Shown here: in pieces, positions 1 through 10,639 of the stretch
Layout of the letters: each line of letters starts with the position of its first letter
How positions within the stretch are numbered: position 1 is the first letter of the stretch
DNA from: Boswellia sacra
Taxonomy: Eukaryota > Streptophyta > Magnoliopsida > Sapindales > Burseraceae
Length of the DNA: 64,000 nucleotides
Assembly: GCA_013180625.2 (NCBI GenBank)
Contig: SNVD02007070.1
Location: forward strand, 185,001 to 249,000
Reading direction: 5' to 3'
Made by a program: the position numbers and the translations under genes
The notes under the pieces: model-generated
Told to the model about the DNA's origin: nothing
Database searches by the model: none
The model's input: the letters and a program-made list of their open reading frames with translations, nothing else

Positions 1-494
1 GAATATGTCAATCATATTATTACTATTATTATATCGAAATTAAATCAACATGCTATTGAAAAATTATTTAATTGTATTATCAACTATTTAAAAATTTATC
101 AATTAATTAGTTTACAAGCAATAATACACTTTTAACATTATTTCTAATAGAGTATGTAACATTGTTACTAATAAAATCAAATGATAATACACAACCATTT
201 TGATTTTAGTTTGAAGATATATTGTTTTTATTATTGTTAAAAAATGATCATAATTATAAATAATATGATGAAAAATTGAGAATGGAGTTATTTGCAAATA
301 TGTAAATATTATAGGGCGATGAGATTGCAAAATATATAAATATTACAAGGGTGTAATTAATAAAAATGTAAATGTTTAGGGGCGGGGCGGGTCTGAATTC
401 GCTTAAATTTTTTTTGCTCTGCCCCGCCCCGCTTAGGGGCAATGGGGCTGGGTACCTGCCGCCTCGGACCCTCCCCGCCCCATTGCCAACCCTA
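1..494. mobile_element. End of a GC-rich-ended hAT-like element
   Basis: Positions 300-494 closely resemble the right end of the complete element at 55614-58315. Both have an AT-rich lead with TGTAAATATTA and ATATAAATATTAC, then a block of GGGGCGGGGCGGG runs, then the terminus ATTGCCAACCCTA. The other end lies outside the window or is lost, so no target duplication can be checked. The open frames across this block are read-through of low-complexity GGGGC repeats and not genes. Positions 1-300 are AT-rich and show nothing else. Confidence 0.65.
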
Positions 495-1060
495 GGCTGA
501 AAAACAAGAAACAATTAAGTCTCGGTAGATGAAGATTTATTATTAGAAAAACATAGATCCATTTTGTTCATACTTTGATGCAACACCTTAATCGAACATG
601 TTCCTTAGTCACTAAGGAGTCAATACTACAGTCTTATGCCATTGTTCATATTGTTAAAGTCAACCTGCGTCCTATATAGATATATTACATGTCAATCATT
701 CTGTAAGAGCAAATAAATGACACATAATAAGATTCTTTACCAGCAACGTACATTTAGCAGTAGGTAGGCCAATAAGCATTAATACATTTTGTATTATGAT
801 GGCATATTTTCTAACCTATATTTACAAGCAATCCACACTTTACAGTAGCTTTTCCAATAAGCATCCTAATTCGATGGTAACTTTTTTTTCCATAGTAACC
901 ACGAAGTTGTTTATGGTATTCAATGTAATGTTGCAATGCATCTTTCACACAATATAGAAGAGAAAAATAGATAGATCAGAAAATCGTAGAAACAATAAAC
1001 CTCTATAAAATAAGATACAGAAAACAAATAAGCAATGAAGTCCTTTCTAGGAGATAAGAA
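495..1060. other. No gene seen
   Basis: Ordinary AT-rich sequence without an open frame of note, a recognisable domain, or terminal repeats that I can see on either strand. Confidence 0.5.
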
Positions 1061-1294
1061 GCTGTATACCTCACTATTTCAATAAATTTGATTATAATTG
1101 TGCAATATGAATGGGATACATATTTGATTGCCTCTCTGTAACTTAGCGATTTGCATTACTTTATGGTATATAGATAAGCTGTATACCTTACTATTTCAAT
1201 AAATTTGATTATAATTGTGCAATATGAATGGGATACATATTTGATTGCCTCTCTGTAACTTAGCGATTTGCATTACCTTATGATATATATATAT
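1061..1294. repeat. 117-bp tandem duplication
   Basis: A block starting GCTGTATACC at 1061 is repeated from 1178 with only a few changes, giving two adjacent units with a 117-bp period. The second unit runs into a short (AT)n tract at about 1285-1297, directly before the inverted viral fragment. Confidence 0.8.
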
Positions 1295-1297
1295 ATA

Positions 1298-1690
1298 TGA
1301 GTCAACCCTTGCAATTCATCATTCCATGACCTATAAAGTCCAAACACATCTCTTTTCCTTGAACCACACAAATATGCCTATTACTAGACTTACTGGTAAT
1401 GGTATAATCATTCAGCCTCAAACTTTCAAGCAAAATCAGCTCGTTTTTCCTCCCAAATGGATTAATGAGTATAAGCAGAGTAACAAGCCTCAAACTGTCC
1501 ATGACAAGCCAAAAATAGAAAAGCTGTCTGCTGGCAGAACATCAGTTTCTTTTCTCAGAGAATCAGTTCTGATCTATCCTTGTGAAAAGTGTCAGTTGGA
1601 AGGCAAGAATCCTAGATCTTGCACTCATATGCCCAGAACTCATTTCCTTCCTAGATCTCATTCAGTGAAATATGGCGGATCCATCAATAT
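1298..1690 (+). pseudogene. Inverted fragment of the pararetroviral movement-protein region
   Basis: This stretch is the reverse complement, with several substitutions, of about 13155-13545, which lies in the movement-protein end of the endogenous pararetrovirus. Here it reads on the plus strand. One frame is open from 1326 into the adapter at 1691. It keeps the cysteine-containing segment of the viral protein but lacks both ends. The homology stops exactly where the adapter starts, so the right boundary is technical. It is a second, diverged viral copy and not an exact duplicate. Whether it really lies here, in this orientation, is doubtful. Confidence 0.8.
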
Positions 1691-1728
1691 CTGTCTCTTA
1701 TACACATCTAGATGTGTATAAGAGACAG
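1691..1728. other. Nextera mate-pair junction adapter (assembly artefact)
   Basis: The 38 bases are the Tn5 mosaic end CTGTCTCTTATACACATCT followed directly by its reverse complement, the known Nextera mate-pair circularisation junction. This is synthetic sequence and not plant DNA. The bases on either side come from two ends of one circularised fragment that lay kilobases apart, so the join is false. Confidence 0.97.
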
Positions 1729-2382
1729 CAGTATAACAACGGCATTTGATAGACTTCTGCCAATCTCTTTCTTGCGTGCAGACATCCTTCCCAACACGTC
1801 TGGATATCATCACTCATATGATCATGAATAATTGGCTCAATAAATGGCTCTCTTGTTCTTCCCCATATATCGCTTAACTGAAAAATTACTATCATCTTGT
1901 GGACAATTTGAAATCCACCTTTGAGCGTAAGCGTTAAGAGATCTTCAAAGATTGGAGAGAACATCCGATCAAACCATCGATTAGGGTTATACCTTCTGCT
2001 CCTGTGAATTAATACAAGATCAAATACCATCGCTATTGGATATAGGTTGAACAATAGCCAATAGGAATAGTATCCTAGAGGAGAAGCTTTAGGTATGACT
2101 GAATGACTCCAATTTGTGTCTTCATCATGGACCACATAAAAATTTGGAGAGATCTGGTAGATCGTCTCAAAAATTTGATCTGGATTTGGTGAAGGAGAAA
2201 GCAATTGAAATCTCTTTTCTTCTGTGCTAGAACTCATCATGCATTGATATAAAAGATCCCATGTTCTTCCAAAAGTTTTGTCTGATGTTTCTGGATAGTC
2301 ACTTGCATAAAACACCCGATCTTCAATATCTGTTTTGATTTCTGGAGGCAAAAGAGAACAGAATGATGGAAGATCATAAAGG
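1729..2382 (-). pseudogene. Open-frame fragment between two adapters, probably pararetroviral
   Basis: One minus-strand frame is open over the whole insert (about 215 codons); its apparent ends are translated adapter. The product is rich in aromatic and acidic residues. I see no catalytic motif and do not recognise a named domain. It has the same strand, base composition and style as the viral blocks around it, so I infer it is a downstream part of the same or a related endogenous caulimovirid, past the RNase H. Because both borders are adapters, neither its neighbours nor its genomic place is established. A host gene fragment cannot be excluded. Confidence 0.45.
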
Positions 2383-2420
2383 CTGTCTCTTATACACATC
2401 TAGATGTGTATAAGAGACAG
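2383..2420. other. Second Nextera mate-pair junction adapter (assembly artefact)
   Basis: This is the same 38-base palindromic pair of Tn5 mosaic ends as at 1691-1728, again complete and exact. It ends one base before the outer end of the MITE at 2421, so the left target duplication of that MITE cannot be read. Confidence 0.97.
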
Positions 2421-2790
2421 CCCCCTGAGGTTAGGCCTAAAAAAAATTGAGGACCTCAGTTTTCTGAAATCTAAGAATGCCCCATGAGGTTACTGTAGTG
2501 CCGTTAAATTTAACGGGAAATGTATTAAACCGTTAGATTTAACGGAAAATGTATTGAATAATAACTTAATGCTAATATTAGATTTAACAAAAAATGTATT
2601 AAATAATAACTTAACGCTAATAAGCAGTAAAATATATTATAATACCCTTTTCTAAATGGTTTCTAAAGCGTTAAGTTACTATTTAATACATTTTCCGTTA
2701 AATCTAACGGTGCTACAGTAACCTTAGGGGGTAATTTTGAGTTTCAAAAAACTGAGGTCCTTAATTTTCTTTTGGCCTAACCTCAGGGGG
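2421..2790. mobile_element. MITE with long terminal inverted repeats
   Basis: The left end CCCCCTGAGGTTAGGCC and the right end GGCCTAACCTCAGGGGG are inverted copies, and the similarity runs inward over most of the 370 bp (GAGGACCTCAGTTTT, GTTACTGTAG, CGTTAAATTTAACGG and others). It therefore folds into one hairpin. There is no coding capacity. It sits in the minus-strand viral frame: the last residues of the RNase H frame and its stop codon come from MITE sequence. The superfamily is uncertain because the left flank is an adapter. Confidence 0.8.
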
Positions 2791-4337
2791 CAAATTAGAA
2801 TTAACCCTATAATCTTCTAAAGTTTGAGGAAGTTTTCTTTTTCTGAGACCTTCCTGCCTTCTTTCAAAAGCATCCCGACCCAGAATGTATGGCTTAGATG
2901 AACTAGAAGCCATCATGATCACTTGTATTAGTCTAAGAATTAGTCTGGATAGAAAATTTGCTAGCACGTTTGATTCACCTTTTATGTAGCCAATAGTGAA
3001 CTTGAATCTCGAAAGAGACTCTGACCATCTAGCAAGCTGAGGATCTGGAATTTCACCTTCTCTTCTTCTAAGCAATCCTTCGAAGTATTTGTAGTCAGTT
3101 TCAACTACAAATTCTTCAAGAAAGAGATAGAATTGAAATTTTTTGATAGCGTTGATGACTGCTAACACCTCTTTCTTGGATGAAGAATAGTGTTGTTGAG
3201 AGTCTGAGAACTGCCCGGATTTATATGCACAAATTCTTCTGTAGCTTCCTTCTTGCTCGAGTAGCACTGCTCCTCAAAATTTGTCACTTGCATCTGTCTG
3301 TAGGATGAGTTATCCCTTGTTAGGAATCTTTAAAGGAGGAAGAGACCTGCATTTTTCTTTCAAATCAATCACAGCTTGAGTTGCTTTGTCTGATCATGCT
3401 GCTGCTTTCTTCTTTATATGCCTTGAGATTTTGCTCGTGTATTTGGCTAAATTCTTTATATAATCTCCTGCATAATTGACGATTCCCAAGAATTGTTGAA
3501 TCATCTTTCTGCTTGTCAACTTGTCAGGGAACAAGAATATCTTTTCAATAATATGTGGCATTGGCGTTGTGTAGCCATCTTTGATATGCAATCCAAGAAA
3601 ATCTACTTCTGGGATTCCAATGAACATCTTTCTTTCAGATAAGACCAAGCCATGCTCAAAAGTTAAACTTTTAAACTGTTTAAGATGCTGGACATGATCT
3701 TCTTCATTATTGCTGAAGATAAGGACATCGTCAATGTATACAAGACAAAATTTAATTATGTCTTTATACACATCATCCATTCTATGCTGATATTCTGAAG
3801 GAGCATTCTTGAGACCGAAAGGCATCACGTTCCACTCGTAATGACCATGTGGCACGATGAAAGCTATTTTGTAGTGATCTTCCTTTTTGACTCCCACATA
3901 CCAAAATCCTGACTTCATATCGAACTTTGAATAGATCTTTGAATTAGCCATCCTCTTTAAGAGACAAATCTTTCTTGGAACAGGATATCGAATATCACGC
4001 AAACAGTCATTGAGCTTTCTGTAATCAATACATAATCTTTTCTTTCCACGAACAAGTTCTACTCGATTGTTGACATAGAAAGCTTGACTTGCCCATTCTG
4101 ATTTCGAAAGTCTGATAAGATCTATTTTGAGAAGCTCAGAGATTTCTTCTCTGCAAAGATCTTCATCATGTGGTAATCCTGGATGTGAAGCTGTTTCATG
4201 AGGCATCTCCCAATTATCTTTGTAAGGAAGAGAAACAAAGTATTGTTCTCGTAACCAAAACTTGTTTGGAACATCTCCACAGCATTTTGGAAGTTCTTTG
4301 TGCTCTGTTTCGAACTTTGGAGCAAGAGATTTGACAT
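2791..4337 (-). pseudogene. Endogenous pararetrovirus: reverse transcriptase and RNase H
   Basis: This is the polymerase end of a Caulimoviridae-type polyprotein. From 4206 the frame shows RT motifs in order, with the YIDD active site at residues 157-160 and a following thumb-like segment. An RNase H domain follows (frame 3267-2761, with the TDY and HYSSSKKE-type motifs). Breaks: a stop at 4339-4341 separates it from the protease block, there are stops around 3390 and 3270-3310 between RT and RNase H, and the MITE at 2421-2790 truncates the end. Such sequences are relics of viral DNA integrated in plant chromosomes. The gene order movement protein, coat, protease, RT, RNase H in one direction fits petuvirus or florendovirus-like genomes. 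The genus is an inference. Confidence 0.9.
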
Positions 4338-4338
4338 T

Positions 4339-6388
4339 TTAACCCCTCCTAGAGATGGGGAATTTCTCTATCCACGGTAAAAGACAAGAACAAGGGTTCT
4401 GAGTGATAGGATCAAGCATAGTGAATGCAAATCCTTCATGATGAAAAGTGAATGGAGAGAGAATACTGAGGAAATCCATCTCAAGCAAGAGATCTTCGCC
4501 TGATTGATCAAATGCAAAAAAGCTATGCCTTTTATGAAATGGCAATAGATTAATAGCTCTAGTGCATTTGCTACTTTGAAACAAATCTCCACTAGCAGCT
4601 GAAAAATGAACTGCTGTAGGAATGAATAGAGACTTTGAAAGACAACTGCCATGAATAATAGAGGAAATTGCTCCTGTGTCGATGAGTGCAAAGAGAGCAA
4701 CTTGTTCTTGTTCAGAAATTTGAATTACCACTTTGACATAGGGATGAAAAATTGGACCAGACTGCATAGTAAGATCAATAGGCACCTCACGAGGAATGTT
4801 CATGATGACTTCAGATGCACTGCTAGTTTCGACTTCTGAATCATCTAATTGGACCTCAATTGAGAACAAAGCATCCTCTGGATCATCTAACCAGTAACAC
4901 CAATCATCTGAAAATTCTGGCTGATTGATAAGTTGAAGAAGTCTGATAGGAGCTTTCTTTCTCTTTTTGCATTGAATGGCAAAATGTCCCTTCTTTCCAC
5001 AAATAAAACATTTACCTGATTGCTTTGGAAATTTTCGCTTTTTGACAAAATGATACTTGGTTTTTATGCTCTGCTTCCAGGAGTTGGAAAATTTCTTCTC
5101 AGAATTCTTCTCTTTTTTGCCCTTGCAAGGTGAAAGATGAGAACATCCAAATTCTTGCGGCTTTTTGTTGCAGTATTTTGCAAGAGAAGTTTTCTCAATC
5201 TGCTTCATGTGCTTTTTAAGATCCTGATTGCGACAATGAGTTTGAATCACTTCTGTTGCCAACTGATATAAGCTTGCAAGGCTGTAGGGTGCAAGATCAG
5301 TTATTCCATCTGCTTTCAGATTTGCTTCAAGCATCTCTGTTACTGGGCCTGGCATATTAAGAACAAAAGTTCTTTTGATTGTATCCGTCTGCTTGTTAAA
5401 TTTGAGGTAGAGAGATTCTTGTTTGAGAAAATATTGCTTAAGCATTTGAACATCACAGCACTTGTTCTGAAGATATTCTTTCTCAGCAATTTCACTTTCT
5501 CGCTCTCCAGTACCAAAGAAATGAGCAACCATATATCTGATTAATTCGTTATATAGCTGATCACGACTAAGGATATACTCTTTCTCTGCCAGAGTAAATG
5601 TATCTGCCCACCATCTTCTCAAGGATCTAAGAAATCCTGAGACAAGTCGAAGAGTGACTGCTCTTTTGCTAAGATGTGGAACACGTTGAATTTCTCCTTC
5701 TGCCCAAGCTAGCATCTTTTCGAAATATGCTGGTCTTTCTTCTAGTTTTAGACCATCAATATTCCAAAAAGTTTTCACATTTGGAGCGTTAGGCACCTGA
5801 ATTTGAACATCGAGCTCTTCTTGATTTTCTTGATTTTGGTTTTCACCAACATTTGCTAAAGAAGAAACTCCTGATGTTTCTCCTCTGCTCATGTCTGGTT
5901 TGAACTGAGGAGTTCTTTGTCTAAATCTGCCAGTAGTATCAAAATATGTCAGATTTGCAGGGATATGAGGCTGCTCTATCATAACTGGTTCAGCAACTGA
6001 GGAAGAGGAAGAATCTGAGGAATTGTTTGATCTATCTGATGTAGAACCAGATTGATCATCATCCCAACTAGAGGCATGAATAGGCCAAGGCTGCACAAGA
6101 GGCATATCATAATTTCTCCAAAAGCCTTTGATACTGTTGCCTGTAGAACTATCTTCCCAAATATCTGTATGCTTTCTTGGCTTGTCTTTTTGCCAAGAAA
6201 TCTTCTTTTTCTTCTTTTGCTCAAAGTATCTCCGCTGCTCTTCACGAACTTGATTAAAAAAATAGTCACTATCAACTCCAGTGCTGACAATCATCTTGAT
6301 TGGACGAGGCTTTTCATGAATATTTGAAAGTTGTTTGACTGTAAGCCTGTGGACTTTCTTCAGTCTCCTGCGTATCTCATGAAGTTCT
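4339..6388 (-). pseudogene. Endogenous pararetrovirus: coat-protein region, zinc knuckle and aspartic protease
   Basis: An almost intact minus-strand frame (about 680 codons) continues upstream of the RT block. Visible in order: a charged, lysine-rich start, a serine-rich acidic linker, a helical capsid-like region (about residues 210-400), a basic stretch, a CX2CX4HX4C zinc knuckle at residues 467-480 that would bind nucleic acid, and an aspartic protease with DTGA at 577-580. The first seven apparent residues belong to the inserted Copia LTR; viral sequence starts at 6388. The frame ends at a stop at 4339-4341. A coat protein with a CCHC finger fused upstream of protease and RT is typical of Caulimoviridae. 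Confidence 0.9.
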
Positions 6389-7397
6389 TGTTGACCCAGG
6401 TATGGCAACCCAAGAGGGGGGGTGAATTAGGTTTTTATTTATAAAAATGGATTTAGAAAACTTTTCTTGAAAGATCAAAATTATTTAAATCTTTCTTTAA
6501 GAACAAAGGTGAAGAAGATGAAAATAGAATGCAATCAAGAAAATGGCAATAAAGAACAATCACAAGTGCAAGTAAATGTAAAGAGGATAGGGATAGAGAG
6601 AGTGCAAACTCAATGTACGTGGTTCGGCAAACCTTGCCTACGTCCACGGGCTCCTAGCTCCACAAGCTAGGCTTTCCACTAAGTTGTAGAAATCTTTACA
6701 ACTTGCTTGATGAACAACCTCACCAAGACTTTTTCTTCAACCCTTGATAACACCACACCAAGAGTTCTTCTTGATGAACAACCTCACCAAGGCAACTTCC
6801 TTCAACTCTTGATAACACCACACCAAGAGTTCTTCTTGATGAACAAACTCACCAAGGAAAGAGTTTTCTCAAGGATAACTTTTATCCTTTACAAGAAGAT
6901 CTCACTCTCACCACAATACAAGAACAAAGAAATTTTTACAACAAAAGTACAACTCTCTTCAAAGAGTAGATAAAGAATATAAAAGCTCTCTAGACTTGAT
7001 ATTTCTCTTGTTTTTTTGCTTGATAAAATGCTTCTCTTGCTCTTCTCTTTGTCTTACTGAATGCATGGGAGAAGGGCTCCTTTTATAGGCAAATGGGATG
7101 AACTTAATCAAGTGAAGACATTAACTCCAAATTTTCTGTCCACCATAAAAACCGTAATTTTGTCTACCAATTTTGTCAATGTTTCGTTTGAAATTTGAAA
7201 ATCTTGTTCTTAAACTTTGGTGCCTTTAACATGTAGTCTTCTCCTTAACTTCAACACTTCATTTTAATAAGCCTCTTCTTGATTTTAAAATTATTTCAAT
7301 GATCTTACTCTTGCACATAAATAAACATGTTAGTAAATCTCAATTAATCAATGTGTATTGTTATCATCAAAATTATCATGTAGCCTTAGGGCTAACA
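6389..7397 (-). repeat. Copia 3' LTR
   Basis: 1009 bp, TG...CA ends. It holds an internal tandem repeat of about 65 bp (6704-6850) built on the motif CACCACACCAAGAGTTCTTC and GATGAACAACCTCACCAAG. It is bordered by the 5-bp duplication GTTCT on its left and the purine tract on its right. Confidence 0.95.
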
Positions 7398-7412
7398 ATC
7401 TCCCCCTTTTTG
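7398..7412 (-). promoter_or_regulatory. Copia polypurine tract
   Basis: On the minus strand the bases directly before the 3' LTR read AAAAAGGGGGAGAT, a standard plus-strand primer site for reverse transcription. Confidence 0.85.
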
Positions 7413-7637
7413 ATGATGACAAACCATTGATTGCTTTCAAATAATATCTAAAATAAAGAATGAAAATAAAATAAAGAATAAACAAAAAAAATGGCACTTG
7501 TTATGAATATAAGCAATCCAACTATTTCTCCCCCTTTTGTTATCATAAAAAAATGTAATCAAATTAACTACTCCCCCTAAATATATTCTCTCCCTTAACA
7601 TATGCTACCATTCAAAGATTATCATATTAAAGCAAAA

Positions 7638-10180
7638 TTAAGACATATCTAACATGCCTAATTCTCTTCTAATTATGCAAAATCTATCTTGACTAAGGGC
7701 TTTAGTAAATATATCGGCTAATTATTTATCGGTGGGAACAAATTCTATAGAGAGCCAATCATACCTCGATATTTTGTTACCTCAACATCTTTTCCTTTCT
7801 CATCTTTGTCAAGCTTGGTTAATGTACCCATAGGTGTGTTATATGTCCTTGAATTATCCATGCCAAACTTCTTGAGAAGATCTCTAGTGTATTTAGCTTG
7901 ATTAATGAAGATCCCATCTATTGATTGCTTGATTTGAAGTCCAAGGAAGAAATTTAATTCTCCCATTAAGCTCATTTCAAATTCTTGTTGCATGCACTTG
8001 AAAAATTCCTCACACATAGAGACATTAGTAGCACCAAATATAATATCATCAACATAGATTTGAACAATTAATAAATCATCATTTTTTGTTTTAACAAAAA
8101 GAGTAGTATCAACTTTTTTTATTTCGAAACCATTATCAATGAGAAATTTGCTCAATCTATCATACCATGCTCTTGGTGCTTGTTTCAAGCCATAAAGTGC
8201 CTTTTTGACTTTGAAAACATGGTTTGGAAAATCATGATTTTGAAAACCAAGAGGTTGCTCTACATATACTTCCTCCATAATGTAACCATTTAAAAATGCA
8301 CTTTTGACATCCATTTGATATAATGTAAAATTTTTATAACATGCAAATGCACACAACATTCTAATTGATTCTTATCTAGCAACCGGTGCAAAGGTTTCCT
8401 CATAATCAATACCTTCTTCTTGATTGTATCCTTGAGCAACAAGTCTAGCTTTGTTTCTAATAATGGTGCCATTTTTATCTACTTTATTTCTAAAAATCCA
8501 TTTAGTGCCTATAATAGAATGATTTTTAGGTCTATGGACTAATTTCCAAACTTGATTTCTCTCAAATTGATTCAATTCTTCTTGCATAGCCAAAATCCAA
8601 CTTTTGTCATTTTTGGCTTCTTAAAAGATTTTGGTTCAAATTGAGAGACGAGAGCAAAATGATTACAAAAGTTACTAAAAGAAGATCTAGTTCTCATACC
8701 TTGTGATGGTTCACCAATAATGAGATCTTTAGGGTGAGCTTTTGCATACCTCCATTCCTTTGGTAATTCTTGGGAAGAATCATTTACTTCCTCAAGCTTT
8801 TCTTGTTGAAGTTGTAATTCATCTTGGCTCTTTTCATCAAGCCTTGATTCCTTGATTTGCCTTTCTACCTCAACAATATCATGATCTAAATTCTTTGAAG
8901 AAATAACATTAGTTTCATCAAATTCAACATGCATAGATTCTTCAATAGTAAGAGTCTTTTTGTTAAAAACTCTATATGCTTTACTATGGTTGGAGTAGCC
9001 AACAAAAATTCCAACATCGGCTTTTGCATCAAATTTTCCAAGGTTATCCTTGGTGTTTAAAATAAAACATTTACATCCAAAAACTTTAAAAAATCCAATG
9101 TTGGGTTTTCTTCCTTTCCAAAGTTCATAAGGAGTTTTCTTTATTAAAGCTCTAATATGGACTCTATTGATTATAAAGCATGCGGTATTAACGGCTTCGG
9201 CCCAAAAATATTTTGGCAAATTATTTTCAAGTAACATGGTCCTAGCCATTTCTTGGATAGTCCTATTTTTCCTTTCAACCAACACCATTTTGTTGTGGAG
9301 TTCTAGGTGAGGAAAAATTATGCTCAAAACCATTTTCATCATAAAGATTTTCAAATGCAACATTGTCTACTTCACCACCATGATCACTCCTAATGGACAC
9401 AATAGAATACCCTTTTTGATTTTGGACTCTTTTTGCAAATTTTGAAAAAGCTTGTATGGCCTCATTTTTAGTTTTCAAGAATAATACCCAAGTGAATCTT
9501 GAATAATCATCCACAATAACAAAAACATAATACTTTCCACCAAGGCTTTGAGTTCTTGATGGTCCAAATAAATCCAAATGAAGTAATTGTAGAGGTTTAT
9601 TTGTTGAAATAAATTTCTTTTGTTTAAAAGAAGTTCTCACTTGTTTTCCAAATTGACAAGCATCACAAATCTTATCCTTTTCAAATTTTATTTTGGAAGA
9701 CCATCAACTAAATCATTTTTAGAAATTTTTGAAATTGTGTCCATGCTAGCATGACCTAACCTTCTATGCCATAACCAAGCATCATGATTAACAATGAAAC
9801 AATTTTCTACATGATCATTAACATCAATATCAATTGTATAAATATTACCACATCTATTACCAACAAATAATGTCTTATTGTTACTAACATCCTTAATCAC
9901 ACATCTATTAGGCTCAAAAGTAACAAAATATCCCTTTATCACACAATTGACTAATGCTAATCAAATCATGTTTCAAACCATTAACAAGCAAAATATTTTC
10001 AATAATAGGTGAAGAAGGGTTACCAATATCACCATGTCCGATTACCCTTCCTCTGGCATTATCACCGAAGGTCACATATCCTCCTTTCTTCATGATTAAT
10101 CTTGAGAACTTGGAGGCATCTCCGGTCATATGCCTTGAGCATCCACTATCTAAGTACCACTTATGTTTGCCACTCCTTTG
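7638..10180 (-). pseudogene. Copia pol: protease, integrase and RT, with RNase H core deleted
   Basis: In order on the minus strand: an aspartic protease with DSG in the segment WYLDSGCSRHMTG (about 10165-10129); the GAG-pre-integrase segment HRRLGHAS (about 9760); an integrase core with HLDLFG and SDHGGE (frame from 9640) and a VERKN-type segment in the next frame; and RT frames 8593-8372 and 8359-7745 with YVDD at residues 102-105. Breaks: frameshifts near 9280 and 8600, and a stop at 8372-8374. After GMIGSL (about 7752) the sequence jumps directly to the very end of RNase H (segment ADIFTKALSQDRF, then a stop at 7638-7640). The RNase H core, about 140-150 codons in normal elements, is gone. 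The element could only move with help from a relative. Confidence 0.92.
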
Positions 10181-10639
10181 TTTCTACAATCAACATTAAA
10201 AGAGCGACTTTTTGGTACTCAAATGTTCTTGAATCCTTGGGGGTTAGTTATGGTCCTTTTTGGAACCCATATTTGTTTCAAATTAGGATTTTTCTTAATA
10301 TAGCAAGAATGCACTTTGTGTCATTTTCTTCTACAATAAGTACATGAATGATTAGGATTATTCCTAGAAGATGCATGAGCAAAATAATTTTTAAAATACT
10401 TTTGATTTTTATGAGTTTTATATCCTAAACCTCTTTTATCAAAAACACACTTTGGTTTTGTAACATAGAATTCAAATTTTTTGTGCTTTTTGTAAAACTA
10501 TCAACAATATTTCTTAAGTCATTATTTTTCTTTTTCAAAAATAACATTTTCTTTCTTTAATTTATCAAAATCCTTTTGTTTTAAAATCTCATTTTCAGTT
10601 TTTAAAAAATGTATTTGACTTTCCAAACTTTCAAAATCT

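Noticed and set aside
1691..1728. Natural Tn5-like transposon end
   Set aside because: Two mosaic ends back to back with nothing between them is the sequencing-kit junction; no transposase or insertion duplication is present.
6453..6973. Open frames on both strands in the LTR
   Set aside because: The same frames occur in the second LTR at 12009-12226; this is LTR sequence with an internal tandem repeat.
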